The notes: generated by a model not told the origin, from the sequence alone. Positions 1 through 9,538 are shown, counted from the stretch's first letter. The stretch is 60,376 bases of DNA from Gemmatimonadota bacterium (GCA_028287185.1 JAQBQD010000139.1:1-60376), one strand, 5' to 3'. Numbers and translations: made by a program.

Positions 1-1
1 C

Positions 2-1123
2 CTGCTGGCCGCCGCCGCCTGCGCCGCCGCGCCCGCGCTCGCGCAGGAGGCGCGCCCCGCCCCGCACCTGCTGGGCGTTCCCGCCCTGCCGCCCGTGCCG
101 GTGGAGCTGCAGTCCTCCGTCCGCAAGCCGGGCGACGCGCCCCCGCGCTCCGAGCAGACGCCGGCCGCGGCGCGCACGGGCAACGGCGTGGTGGCCGCCG
201 TGCAGCGCTTCGAGGTGCGCCGCCGCTGCGGCTTCGCCGCCGTGGAGGAGCTTCGCCGCAACCCCAGCCCGGGCGACCTGCGCTGCCTGTTCGGCGTGCA
301 CGGCCCGGGGCGATTCGGCCTGCTGTCGTACCTGGACGTGCCCGTCTACCAGCCGGCCACGCCCATGCCCGGCTCGCACGTGGTGGGCGTGCCCGGACTG
401 CCCGGCCCGCTGCCGCGCGAGGGCTACGAGGAGTGGGAGTGGCGCGTGCTGCGCACCGCCTTCGGCCCCGAGGCGCGCACGGTGCACCGCGACCTGGAGT
501 CGCTGGACCCGGTGGTGGCATCGAAGGTGATCCGCCTGGAGCGCCTGCTGGCCCAGGCGGGCGTCCGCGCCGTGCGCCGCGAGACGTGGCGCTCGCCCGA
601 GCGCCAGGGCTGGCTCTTCCAGCAGGGCCGCTCGCGTCCGGGCCCGCTGGCGACGGCCACGCTCACCTCGTGGCACTGCCGCGTGGACCGGCTGGGCCGC
701 CCCGCCGGCCGCGCGGTAGACTATGAGGTCGCCCCGTCGCGCCTGGCTCGCTTCCACGAGCTGGCCGCGCAGGTGGGGCTGGAGGGATACGGCGCCGACA
801 GCAACGACCCGGGCCACGTCTACTTCGTGGGCTCGGAGTTCCTCACGCCGCAGGAGCTGGCGGTGATGCGCACCGTGCGCCGCGTGCCCTACGTGACGCT
901 GGAGACGGGCCGCCCCGAGGACGAGGCCGCCGCGTACGGCCGCCTCGCCTTCTTCCAGGAGCGCGAGCGCCAGTTCGCCGCCGCCCCCTTCGATCCCCTT
1001 CCCGTCCTGGACCCCGTGCGCCCTCCGCGCCCGCCCCTGCACGCCACCCGCCGCGAGGCTCCGCCGCCGGCAGCGCCCCCGCCGCCCGCGCCAGCGGCGG
1101 CCACCGCCCGACGCCCACGCTGA
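2..1123 (+). CDS. M15-like zinc peptidase, secreted (5' end cut by window)
   Basis: The reading frame is open from base 2, so the true start lies upstream. The first visible residues are the end of a signal peptide (Leu/Ala-rich run ending ALAQ), so the protein is exported. The middle holds an RSPERQ...LFQQGRSRPGP stretch followed by a TSWH...GRAVDYEV block and a DPGHVYF block. These match the layout of M15-type D-Ala-D-Ala carboxypeptidase/endolysin-like peptidases, with His, Asp and His as the likely zinc ligands. The HxxxxxxD spacing is stretched compared with the usual SxHxxGxAxD, so activity is uncertain. The C-terminal 50 residues are Pro/Ala-rich. A strong hairpin follows the stop. Confidence 0.7.
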   Translation: MLAAAACAAAPALAQEARPAPHLLGVPALPPVPVELQSSVRKPGDAPPRSEQTPAAARTGNGVVAAVQRFEVRRRCGFAAVEELRRNPSPGDLRCLFGVHGPGRFGLLSYLDVPVYQPATPMPGSHVVGVPGLPGPLPREGYEEWEWRVLRTAFGPEARTVHRDLESLDPVVASKVIRLERLLAQAGVRAVRRETWRSPERQGWLFQQGRSRPGPLATATLTSWHCRVDRLGRPAGRAVDYEVAPSRLARFHELAAQVGLEGYGADSNDPGHVYFVGSEFLTPQELAVMRTVRRVPYVTLETGRPEDEAAAYGRLAFFQERERQFAAAPFDPLPVLDPVRPPRPPLHATRREAPPPAAPPPPAPAAATARRPR

Positions 1124-1129
1124 ACGCAC

Positions 1130-1163
1130 CCGGGGCCGCCTTCTGCCGAGAAGGCGGCCCCGG
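1130..1163. terminator. Hairpin terminator after the M15-like gene
   Basis: A perfect 15-bp stem (1130-1144 with 1149-1163) closes a GCCG loop 7 nt after the stop codon. There is no T-tract, as for most hairpins in this window. It may also serve the convergent minus-strand ctaB transcript. Confidence 0.7.
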
Positions 1164-1219
1164 ATGGTTACGGATCGATCGAGATGCGGTGGGAGATGCC
1201 GGCGGACCGCGGAGAAGCC

Positions 1220-1486
1220 CTACGATGCGGCGGGATGGGCCCGCAGCCAGCCCAGCACGTGCTCGGCGGACTCGCCCAGGGTCCATCCGGCCCGCTTCCA
1301 CTCGCGCAGGCGGCGGTCCAGCTCGGCCGGCGTGGTGCTGCCCGTGCGGGCCGACGACGCATCCGCCGACGCGTCCCACTCGCGGAAGGCCACGCGGCCG
1401 GCGGAGTCGGGCGGCGACACCTCCAGCACCACGCGGCCGCCGCCGGGAGGCGCGGCGAAGAAGCAGAGCGTGGGCGGGACGCTCAA
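1220..1486 (-). CDS. Small hypothetical protein coupled to ctaB
   Basis: An 88-aa frame opens with a TTG that overlaps the ctaB stop codon (TTGA), the same 4-nt coupling used elsewhere in this window. The product has no membrane segment or signal peptide. It has a beta-rich start (VVLEVSPPDSAG, VAFREWD) and a helical, Trp-containing end (ELDRRLREWKRAGWTLGE). I do not recognise a family. The composition looks like real protein rather than GC-rich noise, and the gene would be the distal member of the ctaB transcript. No better start codon is available. Confidence 0.5.
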   Translation of the reverse strand: MSVPPTLCFFAAPPGGGRVVLEVSPPDSAGRVAFREWDASADASSARTGSTTPAELDRRLREWKRAGWTLGESAEHVLGWLRAHPAAS

Positions 1487-2475
1487 CGGGCGAACGGCGC
1501 CTCGGCGGCAGCGTCCGGGTGGCGCAGGCGCACCGGGTCGCCGCGGCGGCCCTGGGGCACCACGCCGTCCAGCACCATCGCGCAGAAGAGCAGGGCCAGG
1601 TACAGCAGCGAGTTGCGGTACAGCTTCCACGCCGGCTTGGTCAGGTTCGGCGCGCGCATCAGCAGGATCACGTCGCGCAGCAGCCAGGCGCCGAGCAGGG
1701 CGGCGATCACGCCGTAGACCATCCCCAGCCCGCCATACGTCACCGGCAGCAGCGTGACGGCCAGCAGGAGGACGGTGTGGAAGAGCATCTGCCGCATGGT
1801 CTCGCGCTCGCCCCACACGTTGGGCGCCATGGGCACGCCCACGCGGCCGTAGTCCTTCTGCTTCACCAGCGCCAGCGCCCAGAAGTGCGGCGGGGTCCAG
1901 AAGAAGACGATGAGGAAGAGGTAGACCGCCGTGAGCGTCACCGTGCCCGTGGCCGCCGCCCAGCCCACCAGCGGCGGGAACGCGCCCGCCGCCCCGCCGA
2001 TCACGATGTTCTGCGGCGAGGTGCGCTTCAGCCAGCGGGTGTAGATGAAGACGTAGTAGAGCAGGCCGGCCAGCGCCAGGCACGCGCTCAGCAGGTTCAC
2101 CTGCAGCGCGAACAGCGCGAACGCCGCCGCGCCCAGCGTGATGCCGAAGCCCAGCACGTGCCCCGGCGACATGCGGCCGCCGGGGATGGGCCGCAGCTTC
2201 GTGCGCGGCATGTGCGCGTCGATGTCGCGGTCGATGAACATGTTGATGGCGTTGGCCCCGCCCGCCATCAGGTAGCCTCCCAGCATCGTCCACAGCAGCG
2301 TCCACCCGTTGGGCCAGCCGCGCAGCGCGATCACCATGGGCGCCCACGTGGTCACCAGCAGCAGCGAGATGATGCGCGGCTTGGTGAGCGTCACGTAGTC
2401 GCGCAGCCGCTGGCGCACGCCCCCGGCGGGGCGCGCAACGGCGGCGATGCCGGCGCGCTCGGTGCCGGTGGTCAT
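1483..2475 (-). CDS. ctaB: Protoheme IX farnesyltransferase (heme O synthase)
   Basis: This UbiA-type membrane prenyltransferase adds farnesyl to heme b, giving heme O for terminal oxidases. The diagnostic first Asp-rich motif is in NAINMFIDRDIDAHMPRT and is followed by RPIPGGRMSP. A YTRWLKRTSPQNIVIGG block and the FFWTPPHFWALA loop are also typical, and about nine membrane helices are visible. The chosen ATG gives 330 aa and has GAGG 8 nt upstream. An in-frame ATG at 2571 would add 32 Ala-rich residues. It is divergent from ctaA, so both steps from heme b to heme A lie side by side. Confidence 0.93.
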   Translation of the reverse strand: MTTGTERAGIAAVARPAGGVRQRLRDYVTLTKPRIISLLLVTTWAPMVIALRGWPNGWTLLWTMLGGYLMAGGANAINMFIDRDIDAHMPRTKLRPIPGGRMSPGHVLGFGITLGAAAFALFALQVNLLSACLALAGLLYYVFIYTRWLKRTSPQNIVIGGAAGAFPPLVGWAAATGTVTLTAVYLFLIVFFWTPPHFWALALVKQKDYGRVGVPMAPNVWGERETMRQMLFHTVLLLAVTLLPVTYGGLGMVYGVIAALLGAWLLRDVILLMRAPNLTKPAWKLYRNSLLYLALLFCAMVLDGVVPQGRRGDPVRLRHPDAAAEAPFAR

Positions 2476-2897
2476 CGTCGGCGCCTCGGGCGACGGCGAA
2501 CGGTCCCGGGCGGCCGCGGCGACCGCGAGCGTGGCGGCGTCGGGACTCAGGGCAGCGATGTGGTCGGACATGGACTCGCAGAACGGGTACGGGCCGCCGG
2601 CCTGTGCGGAGCGGCGGATCAAACGCACGCAAATATACATCCCACGGGCACTCCCGCCACCCCGCGGGCGTCCCGCCGCGGGCACTTCCCCACCCTGGCG
2701 CGGGGCAACTCCCCACTCCCGTTCCCCGGCGCCGAAGCTCCGTCGCCGTCGCCACTTGCGGCGTCCCTCGCGCGGCGTGTATCGTCCGTCGCGCAAAACG
2801 CCCGTCCGCCTCTCGGTCGGCGCCGTCCCACGCGATGCCGAAGCGGGCCTCGTGTGCCGTCCGATGCTCGGCGCGCCCAACGTCCCCCATCCATCGA
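2476..2897. promoter_or_regulatory. Divergent ctaB/ctaA intergenic region
   Basis: No gene is seen between the two divergent heme genes. The only AT-rich spot is at 2629-2640. On the minus strand it reads TATATT (2637-2632), a good -10 for ctaB, about 60 nt before the outer ATG at 2571. No clear -35 lies 16-18 nt away. No -10 for ctaA stands out. Confidence 0.35.
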
Positions 2898-3890
2898 ATG
2901 ACAGAGCGGTTCCAGCCGACGAGCGGCGCGTTCGCCCGCTACACGCGCGGCGTCCTGGCCTTCAACGTGGCCGTGGTGCTGTGGGGCGCGTTCGTGCGCG
3001 CAAGCGGCGCCGGCGCGGGGTGCGGTGCGCACTGGCCGCGCTGCAACGGGCGCGTGGTGCCGCTGCTGGCGACCGCCAAGGAGATCATCGAGTTCACCCA
3101 CCGCATGACGAGCGGCGCGGCGCTGCTCCTCGTGGCCGGCATGCTCGTCTGGGCCTTCCGCGCGCTGCCGAAGGGGCATCCGGCGCGCGGCGGCGCCGTC
3201 GCCAGCATGGTGCTGATGGTGATGGAGGCGCTGCTGGGCGCCGGCCTGGTGCTGCTGCGCCTGGTGGAGCACGATGCGTCGCGCATGCGGGCCATCAGCA
3301 TGGCGGCGCACCTCACCAACACGCTCTTCCTCCTGGGCGCCATCACCCTCACGGCTTGGTGGGCCGCCGGCGGAGGGCGCGTCCGGCTGGCCGGCAACCG
3401 CCGGATGGCGTGGACGGTGGGCCCCGCCCTGCTCGCCACCGTGGTCGTGGCCGTGAGCGGCGCCGTCACCGCCCTGGGCGACACGCTGTACCCGGCCGCC
3501 TCGCTGGCCGCGGGCATGCGCGCGGACGTGTCGCCGACGGCCAGCTTCCTCATCCGGCTGCGCGTCCTGCACCCCACGTTCGCGGTCGCGACGGGCGTCC
3601 TCGTGGTCTTCACCGGCTTCGCCGTCCGCCGCCACCGGCCCACGGAGACCGTCTCCCGCCTGTCGCGCCTGCTGGTCGCGCTCTTCGTCGCGCAGGTCGT
3701 GGCCGGCACCACGAACGTGCTGCTGCTTGCGCCCACGTGGATGCAGATCGTCCACCTCCTGCTGGCCGACTGCGTGTGGATCACGCTCGTCCTCACCGCC
3801 GCCGCCGCGCTCGCCGACGAGCCCGCACCCGACCGGGGATCGTCCGTCGAGGCGGAAACGGTCGACCGCGCACCGTCCTTCGCCGGCTGA
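2898..3890 (+). CDS. ctaA: Heme A synthase (COX15/CtaA family)
   Basis: This eight-helix membrane protein oxidises the C8 methyl of heme O to give heme A. The 330-aa product has the N-terminal GAFVRASGAGAGCGAHWPRCNG segment with the paired cysteines of the CtaA family. It continues with IEFTHRMTSGAALL (heme-ligand His), a second His in SMAAHLTNTLF, and the later repeats RVLHPTFAVA and QIVHLLLADCVW, which carry the second pair of ligands. The start is the ATG directly before TERFQPT; upstream codons in the same frame are not membrane-protein-like. No oxidase subunit genes lie in the window. Confidence 0.92.
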   Translation: MTERFQPTSGAFARYTRGVLAFNVAVVLWGAFVRASGAGAGCGAHWPRCNGRVVPLLATAKEIIEFTHRMTSGAALLLVAGMLVWAFRALPKGHPARGGAVASMVLMVMEALLGAGLVLLRLVEHDASRMRAISMAAHLTNTLFLLGAITLTAWWAAGGGRVRLAGNRRMAWTVGPALLATVVVAVSGAVTALGDTLYPAASLAAGMRADVSPTASFLIRLRVLHPTFAVATGVLVVFTGFAVRRHRPTETVSRLSRLLVALFVAQVVAGTTNVLLLAPTWMQIVHLLLADCVWITLVLTAAAALADEPAPDRGSSVEAETVDRAPSFAG

Positions 3891-4014
3891 AGTGCGACGG
3901 GTCGACGGTAGATCGACGCGGCAGGCCGGGACTTGTGCGGACGTATCGACCGATGGCATTGTTCGATGCTTGTCGATGCGACGGCGCGGGAATCGAACAC
4001 GAACGAGGGGGCGG

Positions 4015-4554
4015 ATGGCGGAGCTGACGCTGGTGGCGGACAAGACGGGCGAGCTGCGGATGGACGCGGCGGCCAAGGAGGAGCGCTACGCCGAGGTGCG
4101 CGCGCAGATCGAGGCGGCGCTGGAGGGCGAGCGCGACCTGCTGGCGTGCATGACCACGGTCGTCTGCCTGCTGCACAACGCCTTCCCGTACTACTTCTGG
4201 ACGGGCTTCTACCGGCGCGTGGGCGCGGCGGAGCTGCTGGTGGGGCCGTACCAGGGCACCATGGGCTGCCTGTCCATCGCCTTCGGGCGCGGCGTGTGCG
4301 GCGCGGCGGCGCGGGACCGCGCGACCGTGCTGGTGGAGGACGTGGACGCCTTCCCCGGCCACATCGCCTGCGACTCCGCCTCCGCCTCCGAGATCGTGGT
4401 GCCGGTGTTCGACGCCGCGGGCGAGCTGATCGGCGTCCTCGACGTGGACAGCACCATCCCCGCCGCCTTCGATGCGGTCGACCAGGAGCACCTGGAGGCG
4501 ATCGTCGCCCTGCTCCGCGGCCGCGAGCCGCTGCCCATCTACCGCACGGCGTAG
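4015..4554 (+). CDS. msrC: Free methionine-(R)-sulfoxide reductase (GAF fold)
   Basis: This 179-aa single GAF-domain enzyme repairs free L-methionine-(R)-sulfoxide with thioredoxin as reductant. The YYFWTGFYRR motif, the GPYQGT segment and three cysteines (MGCLSI, GRGVCG, HIACDS) sit where the fRMsr family has its catalytic and resolving cysteines. The end, ELIGVLDVDST...FDAVDQEHLEAI, is also characteristic. A GAGGGGG ribosome site lies 4-10 nt before the ATG. Thioredoxin reductase is encoded 4 kb downstream, which fits a redox-repair role, although the two are not in one operon. Confidence 0.9.
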   Translation: MAELTLVADKTGELRMDAAAKEERYAEVRAQIEAALEGERDLLACMTTVVCLLHNAFPYYFWTGFYRRVGAAELLVGPYQGTMGCLSIAFGRGVCGAAARDRATVLVEDVDAFPGHIACDSASASEIVVPVFDAAGELIGVLDVDSTIPAAFDAVDQEHLEAIVALLRGREPLPIYRTA

Positions 4555-4703
4555 CCCACGACCGGCCGAACGCACGACGGGTCCCCGCTGGATCGCATCC
4601 GCCGGGGACTTGCCGTCGCATCCTCCGGGCGCTTTCGTTCTCCGTTCCCCGCCGGCCCGTCGCTCTCCCGCGCCGCATCCCTCCGCACGTCGAGCCCATC
4701 CGC

Positions 4704-5831
4704 ATGACCGACACGGACGCCGAGATCGCGGGCGCGCAAGTGGACGAGCATCCGCCGATTCCGCCGAGGCCGAGCGCGCCGGGCGGAAAGGTCGTGCGGC
4801 TGCTGCTGCGGGTGCCGCTGTTCTACAAGATCCTGCTGGCGAACGGGGTGCTGGTGCTGGTGGGCGGGCTGGCGGGCGGGCTGCTGACGGCCCAGTACGT
4901 CCGCGCGGCGCCGGGGCGGTCCGCGGTGGACGTCGTGGGGCTCCTGGCGGCGGCGGGCGTGTTCCTGAGCCTGGCCGTGAACGCGCTGATCCTGCGCGTG
5001 GCGCTCTCGCCGCTGCAGCTGCTGGAGAACACGGCGGGGCGCGTGCAGGGGGGCGACCTGGATGCGCGCGTGCCCATCTCGCCCCTGGCGGACCGCGAGC
5101 TGGACCGCCTTTCGCGCACCTTCAACGCCATGCTCGACACCTCCGCCGCCGACCGCAACCGCCTGCGCGACGTGGCGAAGCGGGCGCTGGGCGCGGCCGA
5201 GGAGGAGCGCAAGCGCATCGCCCGCGAGCTGCACGACGAGACGGCGCAGCGGCTTGCGGCGCTGCTCATCCGCCTGCGCATCCTGCGCGGCGCCGGGGCG
5301 GACGCGGCGGGGCTGGAGGCCGGGCTGGAGGCGCTGCGGGCCGAGATCGGCGAGGCGCTGGAGGGGGTGCGGCGCTACGCCCGCGGGCTGCGGCCCCCCG
5401 CGCTGGACGAGCTGGGGCTGGTGCCCGCCATCGAGTCGCACGTGCGCTGGCTGACGGAGGCGACGGGCCTGGCCATCGACGCGGCGGCCGACGGCGACGT
5501 GGAGGGCCTGCTTCCACCCGAGGGAGAGCTGGCCGTGTACCGCATCGTGCAGGAGGCGCTGTCCAACGTGGTGCGCCACTCCGGCGCGCGCCGCGTGAGC
5601 GTGCGCCTGGGCCGCGAGCCGGGAATGGTGGCCGTGACGGTACAGGACGACGGGCACGGCTTCTCGCCCCGGCGAGTGATGTCCGAGGACGGAAGCGGGC
5701 TGGGGCTGTTCGGGATGCAGGAGCGCGCCGCCTACCTGGGCGGCCGGGTGGAGGTGGAAAGCCGCCCGGGCGCCGGAACCCGCGTCCGCGCCGAGATCCC
5801 CGTCCCCCGCGCCACCGACACGGGCCCGTAG
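4704..5831 (+). CDS. NarL/DegS-type sensor histidine kinase, orphan
   Basis: The 375-aa protein starts with a short cytoplasmic tail, then has two membrane helices (about residues 35-60 and 76-98) with almost no periplasmic loop. A HAMP domain follows (SPLQLLENTAGRVQGGDL to FNAMLDT). The HisKA_3 dimerisation domain carries the phospho-acceptor His in RIARELHDETAQ, and GLRPPALDELGLVPAIE is the usual second motif. The HATPase has the N-box QEALSNVVRHS and G-boxes DDGHGF and GLGLFGMQERA. All catalytic elements look intact. No partner response regulator is adjacent, so it must pair with one elsewhere. The tiny sensor suggests membrane or cytoplasmic sensing. Confidence 0.88.
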   Translation: MTDTDAEIAGAQVDEHPPIPPRPSAPGGKVVRLLLRVPLFYKILLANGVLVLVGGLAGGLLTAQYVRAAPGRSAVDVVGLLAAAGVFLSLAVNALILRVALSPLQLLENTAGRVQGGDLDARVPISPLADRELDRLSRTFNAMLDTSAADRNRLRDVAKRALGAAEEERKRIARELHDETAQRLAALLIRLRILRGAGADAAGLEAGLEALRAEIGEALEGVRRYARGLRPPALDELGLVPAIESHVRWLTEATGLAIDAAADGDVEGLLPPEGELAVYRIVQEALSNVVRHSGARRVSVRLGREPGMVAVTVQDDGHGFSPRRVMSEDGSGLGLFGMQERAAYLGGRVEVESRPGAGTRVRAEIPVPRATDTGP

Positions 5832-5948
5832 CCGGCCGGCGGGCGCCCCCCGCGCAGATGCGGACGCCGCCGCCGGCGCGCCATGCGTTTCCCCGTGTCC
5901 ACGGTGCGCTACATCTGCCGACGCATTTTGCTTTTCGGCTCTTCCGGT

Positions 5949-5954
5949 TATATT
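5949..5954 (+). promoter_or_regulatory. Putative -10 (TATATT) of the ABC exporter gene
   Basis: TATATT stands out in GC-rich DNA 58 nt before the ATG at 6013 and is followed directly by CCGGG. The same TATATT(T)CCGGG string occurs upstream of trxB. The -35 region (TTTTGC about 18-20 nt upstream) is poor. Confidence 0.4.
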
Positions 5955-6012
5955 CCGGGCGCTCCCGCCCCTGCACCCTGACGGGCGCCCCACCCTGCAC
6001 CGACACACGCAC

Positions 6013-8109
6013 ATGGATCGTCCCCCTCCCAAGCCGGGGCTTCTGCCGGGCCAGCGCCTGCCGTTCAAGGAGCTCATCACCGGCGGCCCGCTGCGGCAGA
6101 TCCTTCCCCGCCTCAAGCCCCACCGCTGGCGCCTGGCGGGTGCCACGCTGATGCTGCTCGCCAGCAGCAGCATCAGCCTGATCTTTCCCACCGTGGTGGG
6201 ACGGCTGCTGGACTCGGCCTTCGGGCACCACGGCGAGCGCGCGCTGAACAACATCGCCGGCTCGCTGATGGTGCTGTTCGTGTTCCAGGCGGTGCTCACC
6301 TTCGCGCAGACCTACATCCTGGGCGCCACGGGCGAGCGGGTGGTGGCGGGGCTGCGGCTGGACCTGTTCCGGCACCTGCTGGGCATGCCGCCGGCATTCT
6401 TCGCCGACCGTCGCACGGGCGAGCTCACCAGCCGCCTGAGCGCGGACGTGGGGATGCTGCAGGGCGTGCTGAGCGGGCAGATCACGGAGATGTTCAAGCA
6501 GTTCATCCTGCTGGTGGGCGCGGTGACGCTGCTGTTCGTGACCCACGCGCAGCTGGCGCTGGTGACGCTGCTGGTGGTGCCGGTGGTGGTGTTCACGGCG
6601 TTCTTCTTCGGCAAGCGGCTGAACAAGGCCAGCCTGGGCGTGATGGACCAGGTGGCCGACGCCACGGCCATCGCCGAGGAGGCCTTCTCGCAGATCCGCG
6701 TGGTGCAGAGCTTCGTGGGCGAGCCGCACGAGGGGCAGCGCTACGGCACCCGCATGCAGGGCGCGGTGGAGGTGGCGCTCAAGCGCGCCGTCACGCGCGG
6801 CCTCTTCTTCAGCGCCATGAGCTTCGCCACGCTGAGCGGCACGGTCGCCGTGCTGTGGGTGGGCGGCCACATGGTGCTGCGCGGCGAGCTGACCGCGGGC
6901 ACGCTCGTCACCTTCCTGCTGTACTCGGGCATGGTGGCCAACTCGTTCGGCGCCGTGGGCCAGCTCTGGAGCATGTACCAGGAGGCCACGGGCGCCGCGT
7001 CGCGCGTGTTCGAGATCATGAACGCCCGCCCCAGCCTGCGCGACCCCGACCAGCCGAAGACGCTGGCCCAGCCGGTGCGCGGCGAGATCGTCTTCGACAA
7101 CGTCTGGTTCCGCTACGAGCCGCCCGCCGAGCTGCCGCAGTTCATGCGCATGCCCATGGTGATGCCCGGAGCCGGGATGCGCCCGCCGCCCCCCGCGCCG
7201 GCGCCCGCCGCGGACGCGGACGAGGGCAAGAAGGACGCGAAGAAGGAGAAGAAGGACCGCGGCGGAATGCCCGTGCCGGGGATGATGCCGCCGGGGATGG
7301 AGAAGCCCGCCGGGATGATCGCGTTGAAGGGCGCGATGAAGCTGGGCGACGACGGCAAGCCGCTGGCGCCGGAGTGGACGCTGCGCGGCATCAACCTGCG
7401 CATCGAGCCGGGCGAGACGGTGGCGCTGGTGGGCCGCTCGGGCTCGGGCAAGACGACGCTGGCCTCGCTCATCCCCCGCTTCTGGGACGTGCAGCAGGGC
7501 GCCATCTCCATGGACGGCCTGCCCATCAAGGACCTGCGCCTGTCCGACCTGCGCTACGCCATCGGCCTGGTGCCGCAGGAGACGCTGCTGTTCAGCGGCT
7601 CCATCCGCGAGAACATCGCCTACGGCCGCCCCGATGCGAGCGACGCCGAGGTGGAGGCCGCCGCCCGCGGCGCCCACGCGCACGAGTTCGTGGAGCGCCT
7701 GCAGGACGGGTACGACGCGGTGGTCGGCGAGCGCGGCATCAAGCTCTCGGGCGGCCAGCGGCAGCGCATCGCGCTGGCCCGCGCGCTGCTCAAGGACCCC
7801 GCCGTGCTGATCCTGGACGAGGCCACCTCGTCGCTGGACGCGGAGAGCGAGGCGCTGATCGAGGACGCCCTGGGCCACATGCTGGGCGGCCGCACCACCG
7901 TGATCATCGCCCACCGCCTCTCCACCGTGCGGCGCGCCGACCGGCTGCTGGTGATCGAGCGCGGGATGATCGTGGAGGAGGGCACGCACTCGGAGCTTCT
8001 GGCCCAGAACGGCATCTACTCCAAGCTCTACTCCCGCCAGTTCCGCGGCGACGGCGAGACGGCCGACGACGAGAGCGAGACCGCGGACGACGCGGCGCTG
8101 GTGGGGTAG
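6013..8109 (+). CDS. ABC exporter half-transporter, MsbA/MDR-like, with nucleotide-domain insert
   Basis: The 698-aa protein fuses a six-helix exporter domain (about residues 30-330) to a nucleotide-binding domain. Visible motifs are the A-loop Tyr in VWFRYEP (about residue 368), Walker [10 protein letters not shown] (about 474), Q-loop VPQETLLF, signature [16 protein letters not shown], Walker [13 protein letters not shown] and H-loop IIAHRLSTV, so ATPase function should be intact. Residues about 372-450 are an extra Met/Pro/Gly- and Lys-rich segment between the A-loop and Walker A, where relatives have about 25 residues. The substrate is unknown; lipid or drug export is typical. A large hairpin terminator follows. 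Confidence 0.9.
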   Translation: MDRPPPKPGLLPGQRLPFKELITGGPLRQILPRLKPHRWRLAGATLMLLASSSISLIFPTVVGRLLDSAFGHHGERALNNIAGSLMVLFVFQAVLTFAQTYILGATGERVVAGLRLDLFRHLLGMPPAFFADRRTGELTSRLSADVGMLQGVLSGQITEMFKQFILLVGAVTLLFVTHAQLALVTLLVVPVVVFTAFFFGKRLNKASLGVMDQVADATAIAEEAFSQIRVVQSFVGEPHEGQRYGTRMQGAVEVALKRAVTRGLFFSAMSFATLSGTVAVLWVGGHMVLRGELTAGTLVTFLLYSGMVANSFGAVGQLWSMYQEATGAASRVFEIMNARPSLRDPDQPKTLAQPVRGEIVFDNVWFRYEPPAELPQFMRMPMVMPGAGMRPPPPAPAPAADADEGKKDAKKEKKDRGGMPVPGMMPPGMEKPAGMIALKGAMKLGDDGKPLAPEWTLRGINLRIEPGETVALVGRSGSGKTTLASLIPRFWDVQQGAISMDGLPIKDLRLSDLRYAIGLVPQETLLFSGSIRENIAYGRPDASDAEVEAAARGAHAHEFVERLQDGYDAVVGERGIKLSGGQRQRIALARALLKDPAVLILDEATSSLDAESEALIEDALGHMLGGRTTVIIAHRLSTVRRADRLLVIERGMIVEEGTHSELLAQNGIYSKLYSRQFRGDGETADDESETADDAALVG

Positions 8110-8133
8110 CGCGAGCTCGTCGTCGGAGGTGAT

Positions 8134-8181
8134 GGACGCAAGCGGGGCCGGGTCGATGCTGACCCGGCCCCGCTTGCGTCC
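8134..8181. terminator. Long hairpin terminator after the ABC exporter
   Basis: A perfect 21-bp stem (8134-8154 with 8161-8181) closes a 6-nt loop 25 nt after the ABC exporter stop codon. It has no T-tract. It separates the exporter from trxB. Confidence 0.75.
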
Positions 8182-8303
8182 GCGCGCTTGGGGATTCGGA
8201 GGACCGGAGCCTGGTTCGCCTGCGTCGCTTCGCGCGGAAGCGCGCGGCGATGCTCGCTCGGCCGCTCCGTTCCGCTGCAATCCGACAGGATTGACGCCCC
8301 TGG

Positions 8304-8309
8304 TATATT
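8304..8309 (+). promoter_or_regulatory. Putative -10 (TATATT) of trxB
   Basis: TATATT lies 41 nt before the trxB ATG and is followed by TCCGGG, as in the exporter promoter. A TTGACG at 8291-8296 is only 7 nt upstream, too close to be its -35. Confidence 0.4.
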
Positions 8310-8350
8310 TCCGGGAGCACGAAACGACGCCCGACTCCGCGAGAGAGAAG

Positions 8351-9379
8351 ATGTCCGACAACAAGCCCGAGACGCTCGTCATCATCGGCTCCGGCCCGGC
8401 GGCCTGGACGGCCGCGGTCTATGCCGCGCGCGCCAACCTGAACCCCGTGGTCTACGAGGGCGAGCCGTCGCGGGAGATGATTCCCGGCGGGCAGCTCATG
8501 TATACCACCGACATCGAGAACTTTCCCGGGTTCCCGCAGTCGGTGGGCGGGCAGGAGCTGATGGAGCGCATGAAGGACCAGGCGGTGCGCTTCGGCACGC
8601 GCGTGGTGGGCGAGAACATCGCGTCCGTCGACTTCTCCGTGCACCCCTTCCGACTGATGCCGGGCTGGTCGGACGAGATCACGGCGACGTCGGTGATCGT
8701 GGCCACGGGCGCGCGGGCGAACTGGATCGGGCTGCCCAACGAGGAGCGGCTGGCGCAGAGCGGCGGCGGCGTGTCGGCGTGCGCGGTGTGCGACGGGGCC
8801 CTGCCGTTCTTCCGCGACAAGGTGCTGGCGGTGGTGGGCGGCGGCGACAGCGCCATGGAGGAGGCCACCTACCTCACCAAGTTCGCGAGCGAGGTCGTCA
8901 TCCTGCACCGGCGCGACAGCTTCCGGGCATCGCCCATCATGGCCGAGCGGGTGCTCAAGCACTCCACGATCCGCGTGGAGTGGAACAGCGAGGTGGTGGA
9001 CGTGCTGGGCGACGACTTCATCACCGGCCTGCGCGTTCGTGACACGGTGAGCGGCGCCGAGCGCGAGATGACCGTCGGTGGCCTGTTCGTCGCCATCGGC
9101 CACACGCCCAACACGGCGTTCCTGGGCGGGCAGCTGGAGCTGTACCCGCACGGCTACGTGAAGGTGACGGCCGGCCGCACCGCCACCAGCGTTCCGGGCG
9201 TCTTCGCCGCCGGCGACGTGATGGACGACTACTACCGCCAGGCCATCAGCGCCGCCGGCACGGGCTGCATGGCCGCGCTGGAGGCCGAGCGCTGGATGGC
9301 CCACCACGGCGTCGCCGAGGCCGAGTCGCCGGTGATCGAGACGGCGGAGACGCAGCCCGCTGAAAGCCAGGTGGCGTAA
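8351..9379 (+). CDS. trxB: Thioredoxin-disulfide reductase
   Basis: This FAD/NADPH enzyme of 342 aa reduces thioredoxin. The FAD-binding motif is in [19 protein letters not shown]. The redox-active CAVCDG disulfide lies in the NADPH domain, followed by [15 protein letters not shown] and the HRRDSFRAS patch that binds the NADPH phosphate. The end has the second FAD motif ([22 protein letters not shown]). A purine-rich GAGAGAGAAG sits directly before the ATG and supports this start. The C-terminal 35 residues ([14 protein letters not shown]) are a short acidic extension. It may supply electrons for the MsrC encoded upstream. Confidence 0.95.
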   Translation: MSDNKPETLVIIGSGPAAWTAAVYAARANLNPVVYEGEPSREMIPGGQLMYTTDIENFPGFPQSVGGQELMERMKDQAVRFGTRVVGENIASVDFSVHPFRLMPGWSDEITATSVIVATGARANWIGLPNEERLAQSGGGVSACAVCDGALPFFRDKVLAVVGGGDSAMEEATYLTKFASEVVILHRRDSFRASPIMAERVLKHSTIRVEWNSEVVDVLGDDFITGLRVRDTVSGAEREMTVGGLFVAIGHTPNTAFLGGQLELYPHGYVKVTAGRTATSVPGVFAAGDVMDDYYRQAISAAGTGCMAALEAERWMAHHGVAEAESPVIETAETQPAESQVA

Positions 9380-9477
9380 GGCTCGTCCGCCCGCTCTCCG
9401 CGGGGGAGAGAGAACCTTCCCCCGGTTCGTGGATGGAGGCGTTGGGCCTGCGGTTGACGGGGTGACACGCTGAAAAG

Positions 9478-9506
9478 AGGGGTCCGGCGCTCTGCGCCGG
9501 ACCCCT
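9478..9506. terminator. Shared terminator between trxB and the convergent lipoprotein gene
   Basis: A perfect 13-bp stem (9478-9490 with 9494-9506) closes a TCT loop. It lies between the stop codons of trxB (plus) and the lipoprotein gene (minus), so it can act on both. An A-run precedes it on the plus strand, giving a T-run after it on the minus strand. Confidence 0.75.
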
Positions 9507-9538
9507 CGGTCGTTCTCCCATCGCCGCAGAAAGCCCGG

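Noticed and set aside
1189-2901. Long plus-strand frame opposite ctaB
   Set aside because: It has a low-complexity Arg/His-rich product and lies antisense to a clear heme O synthase gene.
8291-8296. TTGACG as -35 box of trxB
   Set aside because: It is only 7 nt from TATATT, far short of the 16-18 nt needed.
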